Shown here: positions 21,235-25,932 of the stretch, in pieces
Numbering within the stretch: position 1 is the stretch's first letter
How the letters are laid out: each line of letters starts with the position of its first letter
Assembly: GCA_002694065.1 (NCBI GenBank)
Contig: NZKZ01000165.1
Span: forward strand, 1 to 25,932
Length of the DNA stretch: 25,932 bases
Direction of reading: 5' to 3'
Origin: Acidiferrobacter sp.
Lineage (GTDB): Bacteria > Pseudomonadota > Gammaproteobacteria > Arenicellales > UBA868
Notes under the pieces: generated by a model
What the model was told of the DNA's origin: nothing
Databases searched by the model: none
The model's input: only the letters and a program-made list of their open reading frames with translations
Program-made: the position numbers and the translations under genes

Positions 21235-23601
21235 CTAGGGGTCGATCTGCTGTCCCGCGAGGTAAAGCCAGGTCGGCACGACACTATCCGGATTAAGAGA
21301 AACGCTCTCAATTCCCTCATCCATCAGCCAGCGGGCGAAGTCGGGATGATCTGAGGGACCCTGCCCGCAGATGCCAACATATTTGCCAGCGCGCCGGCAG
21401 GCGTCGATCGCCTGGTGCAGCAGAATTTTGACCGCATCGTTGCGTTCATCGAAAAGGTGCGCAATGTCACCGGAGTCGCGGTCAAGACCCAGTGCCAGCT
21501 GGGTCAGGTCATTGGAGCCGATCGAGAAGCCGTCGAAGTACTCCAAAAAGGCGTCCGCGAGCAGGGCGTTCGCCGGGATCTCGCACATCATGATGACTTT
21601 AAGGTCGTTGACCCCTCTCACCAGACCGTTGTCTGCCAGCAATGCCATGACCGCCTCGGCCTCCGCCAGAGTCCGGACAAACGGCACCATCAGCCAGACA
21701 TTCTTGAGTCCCATGTCGTCACGAACATATTTCAGTGCACGGCACTCAAGCTCGAAGCAGTCACGAAAGCCTGAATCGATGTAGCGTGAGGCCCCGCGGA
21801 AACCGAGCATGGGATTATCCTCCCGGGGCTCGAACTCGCGTCCTCCAATCATGTTTGCGTATTCGTTGGATTTGAAATCCGACAGGCGCACGATGACGGG
21901 TTTGGGATTAAAGGCGGCTCCAATGTGGGAGACGCCTTCGGCGAGTTTCTTGACGTAAAAATCAATGGGGCTGTCATAGCCCGCAATCGCCTGATCGACT
22001 TTGGTCTGGACATCAGGTTCCAGTCGCTCGTAGTTCAGAAGCGCTTTTGGATGAACCCCGATCGTGTTGTTGATGATGAATTCCAGCCGTGCGAGGCCGA
22101 CACCCGCATTGGGGAGGCTCTGAAAATCAAACGCCCGCTCTGGATTGCCGATATTCATGCTTATCTTGAATGGCAGCTCGGGCATATCCGCAAGATCGAT
22201 CCGCTCGACTTCAAAATCTATCTCGCCCTCGTAGACCCGGCCCGTGTCTCCCTCCGCACATGAGACGGTAACCGAAAGACCCTCGCTTAGTGATGAGGTG
22301 GCTTTGCCGCAGCCCACCACCGCCGGTATGCCGAGCTCACGGGCGATAATGGCGGCGTGACAGGTTCGCCCGCCCCGGTTGGTGACAATCGCACCCGCTC
22401 GCTTCATGACCGGTTCCCAATCTGGGTCCGTCATGTCGGTGACCAGGATATCCCCCGGAGCCACCTTGTCGAGATCTTTCACCGAGGGAACCACGCGAAC
22501 CGTGCCCGCCCCGATGCGGCTGCCAATACTGCGGCCTTCGCAGAGTACCGGCCCCGTCCCGTTCAGCCGGTAGCGTTCCAGAACCTGTTTCTGGACCCGG
22601 CTTTGGACAGTCTCTGGGCGTGCCTGCAGGATGAAAAGCTCACCGGACTCACCGTCAAGCCCCCACTCAATGTCCATCGGCTTGCCATAGTGTGTTTCAA
22701 TGGTGATCGCCATCCCGGCCAAAGCTTCTACCTGGTTATCGCTCAGAGAGAAGGAGTTTCGTTCCTCGTTCGAGGTATCTACGGTTTTGACCGGGGAGGG
22801 ATCCCCGGATTCCGCATAGACCATCTTGATCAGTTTGCTGCCGAGATGTCTTCGAGTGATGGCCGGGTGACCGCTTTTCAGCGTGGGTTTGTGAACGTAG
22901 AACTCATCGGGATTGACCGCTCCCTGCACGACACACTCCCCCAGTCCGACGCTGGACGTAATGAAGACTGCATCCGCAAATCCGGATTCAGTATCCAGGG
23001 TAAAGGCGACGCCGCTCGCCCCGATATCGCTTCGGACCATGCGTTGGATGCCCGCGGAGATGGCAACCTGGGCATGATCAAAACCCTGGTGCACGCGATA
23101 CGCAATCGCCCGGTCATTGAAAAGTGATGCAAAAACCTCATGCACTGCGGTCAGAACGTTGTCGATCCCGCGGACATTCAGAAAGCTTTCCTGTTGTCCT
23201 GCGAAGGAAGCCTCGGGCAAATCCTCGGCAGTGGCTGAGGATCGGACAGCAACAGCAGTGTGATCTCCGAATTCGCCGTAGTGTTGGGTTATCTCCTCAG
23301 ACAATGTGGTGGGCAGGGGGGTTTCGATAATCCAACGCCGGATCTGTTCCCCGGTTCGGGTCAGTTGCTCAATATCGTCGACATCCAGCGGAGCCAGCGC
23401 CTGGTCAATCCGGCCTTTCAGCCCGTCCTGTTCCAGAAACAGCCTATAGGCGTCGGCCGTCGTCGCGAAACCTTCCGGCACACAGATGCCGGCAGAATCC
23501 AGTTGACTGATCATCTCGCCCAGAGAGGCGTTCTTACCGCCCACTGTGGGCACGGCATCCATACCGAGTGCCGTGAATGCGATGACGTATTCAGAGGTCA
23601 T
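21235..23601 (-). CDS. ppsA: Phosphoenolpyruvate synthase
   Basis: A 788-aa cytoplasmic enzyme that makes PEP, AMP and phosphate from pyruvate, ATP and water for gluconeogenesis. The N-terminal ATP-grasp domain (about 15-345) has VGGKNASLGEM and AVRSSATAEDLPEASFAGQ. The phosphohistidine swivel domain carries GGRTCHAAI with catalytic His415 and the regulatory Thr413, the residue targeted by PpsR in E. coli. The C-terminal TIM barrel has LVPFVRTL-type (LMVPFVRT), SIGSNDLTQLALGLDRDS and GICGQGPSDHP with the active-site Cys. It is divergent from ppsR across a 77-base gap, the usual arrangement for this pair. Length and motifs are complete. Confidence 0.97.
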   Translation of the reverse strand: MTSEYVIAFTALGMDAVPTVGGKNASLGEMISQLDSAGICVPEGFATTADAYRLFLEQDGLKGRIDQALAPLDVDDIEQLTRTGEQIRRWIIETPLPTTLSEEITQHYGEFGDHTAVAVRSSATAEDLPEASFAGQQESFLNVRGIDNVLTAVHEVFASLFNDRAIAYRVHQGFDHAQVAISAGIQRMVRSDIGASGVAFTLDTESGFADAVFITSSVGLGECVVQGAVNPDEFYVHKPTLKSGHPAITRRHLGSKLIKMVYAESGDPSPVKTVDTSNEERNSFSLSDNQVEALAGMAITIETHYGKPMDIEWGLDGESGELFILQARPETVQSRVQKQVLERYRLNGTGPVLCEGRSIGSRIGAGTVRVVPSVKDLDKVAPGDILVTDMTDPDWEPVMKRAGAIVTNRGGRTCHAAIIARELGIPAVVGCGKATSSLSEGLSVTVSCAEGDTGRVYEGEIDFEVERIDLADMPELPFKISMNIGNPERAFDFQSLPNAGVGLARLEFIINNTIGVHPKALLNYERLEPDVQTKVDQAIAGYDSPIDFYVKKLAEGVSHIGAAFNPKPVIVRLSDFKSNEYANMIGGREFEPREDNPMLGFRGASRYIDSGFRDCFELECRALKYVRDDMGLKNVWLMVPFVRTLAEAEAVMALLADNGLVRGVNDLKVIMMCEIPANALLADAFLEYFDGFSIGSNDLTQLALGLDRDSGDIAHLFDERNDAVKILLHQAIDACRRAGKYVGICGQGPSDHPDFARWLMDEGIESVSLNPDSVVPTWLYLAGQQIDP

Positions 23602-23607
23602 GATGGT

Positions 23608-23668
23608 CTGACGGCTCCCATGGATGTGCTATACATTCGGCTCTTGGACATCTTCCTGATATCAGAAA
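23608..23668. promoter_or_regulatory. ppsA/ppsR divergent control region
   Basis: A possible rightward promoter is CTGACG (23608-23613) and TATACA (23630-23635), spacer 16. A palindrome CTGATATCAG (23656-23665), extendable to TTCCTGAT/ATCAGAAA with one mismatch, sits just before the ppsR ribosome site (AAGAGG) and could be an operator. Both assignments are weak. Confidence 0.3.
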
Positions 23669-23678
23669 AGAGGCACCG

Positions 23679-24509
23679 ATGAGTCTTGAGAAACGTTCGG
23701 TATTTGTGGTCTCCGACCGCACTGGCCTGACTGCGGAAGAACTCGCGAGGAGTCTGTTGACGCAGTTCCCGCAGGTGCACTTTGTGACCACGGTACTCCC
23801 TTTCGTTGACTCGGATGATAAGTTGAAAGATGTGCTCCGACAAATAAATGAAGGCGGTCAAAAGGATGGGTCACGGCCCATCGTGTTCGTGACCTTCGTT
23901 AATGCGGACTACCGCAGGCAGATCGATGAGGCCAATGCGCTGGTTGTGGATGTTTTCAGCTCCTTTATGGGCCTGTTGTCACGCGAACTCAATCTCATTC
24001 CGAGTTGGCAGGCGGGCTATAGCCACGGTGTCACCGATCAGTTGCGCTACAACTCGCGCATTGACGCCGTGCATTTCGCAATGGATTGCGATGATGGAGT
24101 TAATCCGGATGCCTATGACCAGGCAGATCTGATCCTGATGGGAGTATCCCGTAGTGGGAAAACACCCACCTGCGTCTATCTCGCAATGCATTTTGGGCTG
24201 TATTGCGCGAACTATCCTCTCACCGATGATGACTTCCTGGATGATGGACTGCCTCCTGTGCTGATCCCTTATCGGGATCGTCTTTTCGGGTTGACGATAG
24301 ACCCCCAACGGCTGCACGAAATTCGTGAAAAGCGCCGGCCCGACAGTCCCTATGCGAAGTTGACCCAGTGCCAGCTGGAAGTCCGCCGCGCCGAGGGGGT
24401 GTATCGACACCACAGCATTCCAATGTCCGATACCTCAGGTATTTCGGTCGAGGAAATTGCGGCGACCGTGCTGCAAAGAAGCGGCATCCGTCGCGAGCTG
24501 ATCGGTTGA
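23679..24509 (+). CDS. ppsR: PEP synthase regulatory protein (bifunctional kinase/phosphorylase)
   Basis: A 276-aa cytoplasmic DUF299 protein. It inactivates PpsA by ADP-dependent phosphorylation of the active-site threonine and restores it by Pi-dependent dephosphorylation. Family marks are VSDRTGLTAEELARSLL (11-27), NSRIDAVHFAMDCDDG (125-140), the P-loop GVSRSGKTPT (155-164), YLAMHFG, NYPL and the C-terminal SIEE-like SGISVEEIAATVLQ. Length matches the family. The ATG follows AAGAGGCACCG. It is divergent from its target ppsA and 19 bases before rimO, with which it is probably co-transcribed. Confidence 0.96.
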   Translation: MSLEKRSVFVVSDRTGLTAEELARSLLTQFPQVHFVTTVLPFVDSDDKLKDVLRQINEGGQKDGSRPIVFVTFVNADYRRQIDEANALVVDVFSSFMGLLSRELNLIPSWQAGYSHGVTDQLRYNSRIDAVHFAMDCDDGVNPDAYDQADLILMGVSRSGKTPTCVYLAMHFGLYCANYPLTDDDFLDDGLPPVLIPYRDRLFGLTIDPQRLHEIREKRRPDSPYAKLTQCQLEVRRAEGVYRHHSIPMSDTSGISVEEIAATVLQRSGIRRELIG

Positions 24510-24528
24510 ATTTCTTCAGGGTGATTCG

Positions 24529-25842
24529 GTGAGTCGTCCGACCGTGGGTTTCGTGAGTCTGGGTTGCGCCAAGGCAACCGTGGATTCGGAGCGAATCCTG
24601 ACCCAGCTCAGGGCCGAAGGTTATGGCTTTTCTCAAACCTATACGGACGCAGACGTTGTCGTCGTCAATACCTGCGGCTTTATTGATGCGGCAGTGGAAG
24701 AATCCCTGGCAACCATAGACGAGGCATTAAGCGCCAACGGCCAGGTGATCGTGACCGGATGCCTCGGTGCGCGGGCTGAAATGCTCAAGGAGAAGTTTCC
24801 GGCACTGCTGGCAGTGACTGGACCTCAGGCTACAGCAGAGGTGCTTTCTGCTGTGCACCAGAAGGTGCCTCCGGTGCAGGAGCCGCTTTATCACCTGCTG
24901 CCTCCGGGAGGTGTCAAGCTGACGCCCCGGCACTATGCTTATCTCAAGATCTCCGAGGGATGTAATCACAAATGCAGTTTTTGCATTATCCCGACAATGC
25001 GCGGCCGTCTCGCCAGTCGCCAGCCAGGGGATGTACTCCAAGAAGCGGGGCAGTTGGTCGAGGCAGGGGTCAGCGAACTGCTGGTGGTTTCCCAGGACAC
25101 GAGCGCCTATGGCATTGACCTCAAGAAACAGGCTGACTTGATGACGGGCCATAGCCTGCGCCCGGAAATTCACAGCCTGGCCCGGGCGCTCGGTGAACTC
25201 GGCGTGTGGGTACGTCTGCATTACGTCTATCCCTATCCGCACGTGGATGAACTCGTCTCCCTGATGACAGAAGGCCTGGTGCTGCCTTATCTCGATGTGC
25301 CGTTTCAGCACGCCAGCCCCCGCATTCTCAAATTAATGAAGCGCCCGGCAAACACAGAGGACAATCTTTCGCGTATCCGGTCCTGGCGGGACCGATGCCC
25401 CGAACTCGCCGTTCGCAGCACGTTCATTGTGGGGTTCCCCGGGGAGACGGAGCGAGATTTTTCCGAGCTGCTCGAATTCCTGCGTGAGGCTCAACTGGAC
25501 CGGGTCGGTTGCTTCGTCTACTCCCCGGTGTCAGGGGCCCGGGCAAACGAACTGCCTGATCCGGTAGATCCTCAACTGGCCGAGGAACGTCTTCAGGCGC
25601 TGATGGAGGTGCAGGCAGAAGTCTCGAAAGACCGGCTAGGCAGCCGGGTGGGCTCGCAGGTTGAGGTGGTAATTGACGATGTGGAAGCAGATACCGCCAT
25701 CGCCAGAAGTTACGCAGAGTCTCCTGAAGTCGACGGCATCATTCAGGTTTCCGGAGCTGGGGATTTATCGCCCGGTCAGCGCCTCGATGTCAGGATTACC
25801 GACTTTGACGAGCATGATCTTCTGGCCGAAGCATTGTCTTAA
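24529..25842 (+). CDS. rimO: Ribosomal protein uS12 methylthiotransferase RimO
   Basis: A 437-aa radical-SAM enzyme that adds a methylthio group to the conserved Asp of ribosomal protein S12. The N-terminal UPF0004 domain has the three auxiliary-cluster cysteines C13 (SLGCAK), C49 (NTCGF) and C78 (TGCLG). The radical-SAM cluster is C145-x3-C149-x2-C152 (CNHKCSFC). SLGCAK, MRGRLASR and PFQHASPRILKLMKRP are RimO rather than MiaB signatures. The C-terminal TRAM domain (about 370-437) is present. The start is GTG, with AGGG about 8 bases upstream. It follows ppsR by 19 bases. The remaining 90 bases of the window (25843-25932) show no gene, promoter or terminator I can support. Confidence 0.96.
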   Translation: MSRPTVGFVSLGCAKATVDSERILTQLRAEGYGFSQTYTDADVVVVNTCGFIDAAVEESLATIDEALSANGQVIVTGCLGARAEMLKEKFPALLAVTGPQATAEVLSAVHQKVPPVQEPLYHLLPPGGVKLTPRHYAYLKISEGCNHKCSFCIIPTMRGRLASRQPGDVLQEAGQLVEAGVSELLVVSQDTSAYGIDLKKQADLMTGHSLRPEIHSLARALGELGVWVRLHYVYPYPHVDELVSLMTEGLVLPYLDVPFQHASPRILKLMKRPANTEDNLSRIRSWRDRCPELAVRSTFIVGFPGETERDFSELLEFLREAQLDRVGCFVYSPVSGARANELPDPVDPQLAEERLQALMEVQAEVSKDRLGSRVGSQVEVVIDDVEADTAIARSYAESPEVDGIIQVSGAGDLSPGQRLDVRITDFDEHDLLAEALS

Positions 25843-25932
25843 TCCGAATGGGGGCATCGGTATGGTCAGGCTCTATTGGGTCAGCATAGACAATATGGGA
25901 AGATTCCGTAGTATTTGACGATTACCTTGTAA

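Noticed and set aside
22357..23127. Long rightward frame (256 codons) opposite ppsA
   Set aside because: It is antisense to an intact, motif-rich ppsA, and its product has no recognisable domain; high-GC shadow.
1..25932. tRNA or rRNA genes, CRISPR arrays, insertion sequences, integrases, phage genes
   Set aside because: None were seen on either strand by reading. Short structured RNAs cannot be excluded without covariance searches.

Overview
The window looks like a chromosomal segment of a gammaproteobacterium, probably a free-living aquatic one. PpsA with a divergent PpsR, TypA/BipA, RimO, SrkA (YihE) and a Fur-controlled ferric-iron ABC system together fit that class. I cannot place it to genus by eye. 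All family names come from motif and sequence recognition; no database search was run.

Layout. (1) 1-2324, rightward: the C-terminal three quarters of a methionine gamma-lyase, then malonyl-CoA decarboxylase. (2) 2344-10559: a self-contained iron block. Two overlapping divergent promoters around one Fur box near 4202-4222 drive a leftward three-gene unit (88-aa unknown, DUF2325 protein, 83-aa unknown) and a rightward series (2-Cys peroxiredoxin, small Cys-rich protein, FeoA-like protein). A second, nearly identical Fur-box promoter precedes fur. The Fe(3+) ABC importer follows: periplasmic binding protein, fused double permease and ATPase. The block is visibly AT-richer than its flanks, has many GTG/TTG starts, and ends convergently at both borders. 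(3) 10569-18091, leftward: MFS transporter, SrkA kinase, Atm1-type ABC exporter, APH-fold kinase, NADPH:quinone-oxidoreductase-like protein and acyl-CoA dehydrogenase, mostly overlapping or tightly spaced. The kinase and dehydrogenase resemble the two halves of mammalian ACAD10/ACAD11 and the bacterial LvaA/LvaC pair, which suggests 4-hydroxyacyl-CoA catabolism. (4) 18371-25842, mostly housekeeping: EamA permease, typA, ppsA (leftward), ppsR and rimO.

How the parts work together. The iron block combines sensing (Fur), import (FbpABC-like), peroxide defence (peroxiredoxin) and several unassigned small or Cys/His-rich proteins under apparently shared Fur control. The leftward metabolic operon appears to pair phosphorylation of a hydroxyacyl-CoA with dehydrogenase-type elimination, next to a thiol-conjugate exporter and a stress kinase. 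PpsA and PpsR form the usual enzyme/regulator pair for gluconeogenic PEP synthesis.

The least explained part is the Fur-controlled DUF2325 unit with its two small partners, together with the Cys-rich/FeoA-like pair across the same divergent promoter. I saw no tRNA, rRNA, CRISPR array, insertion sequence or integrase.
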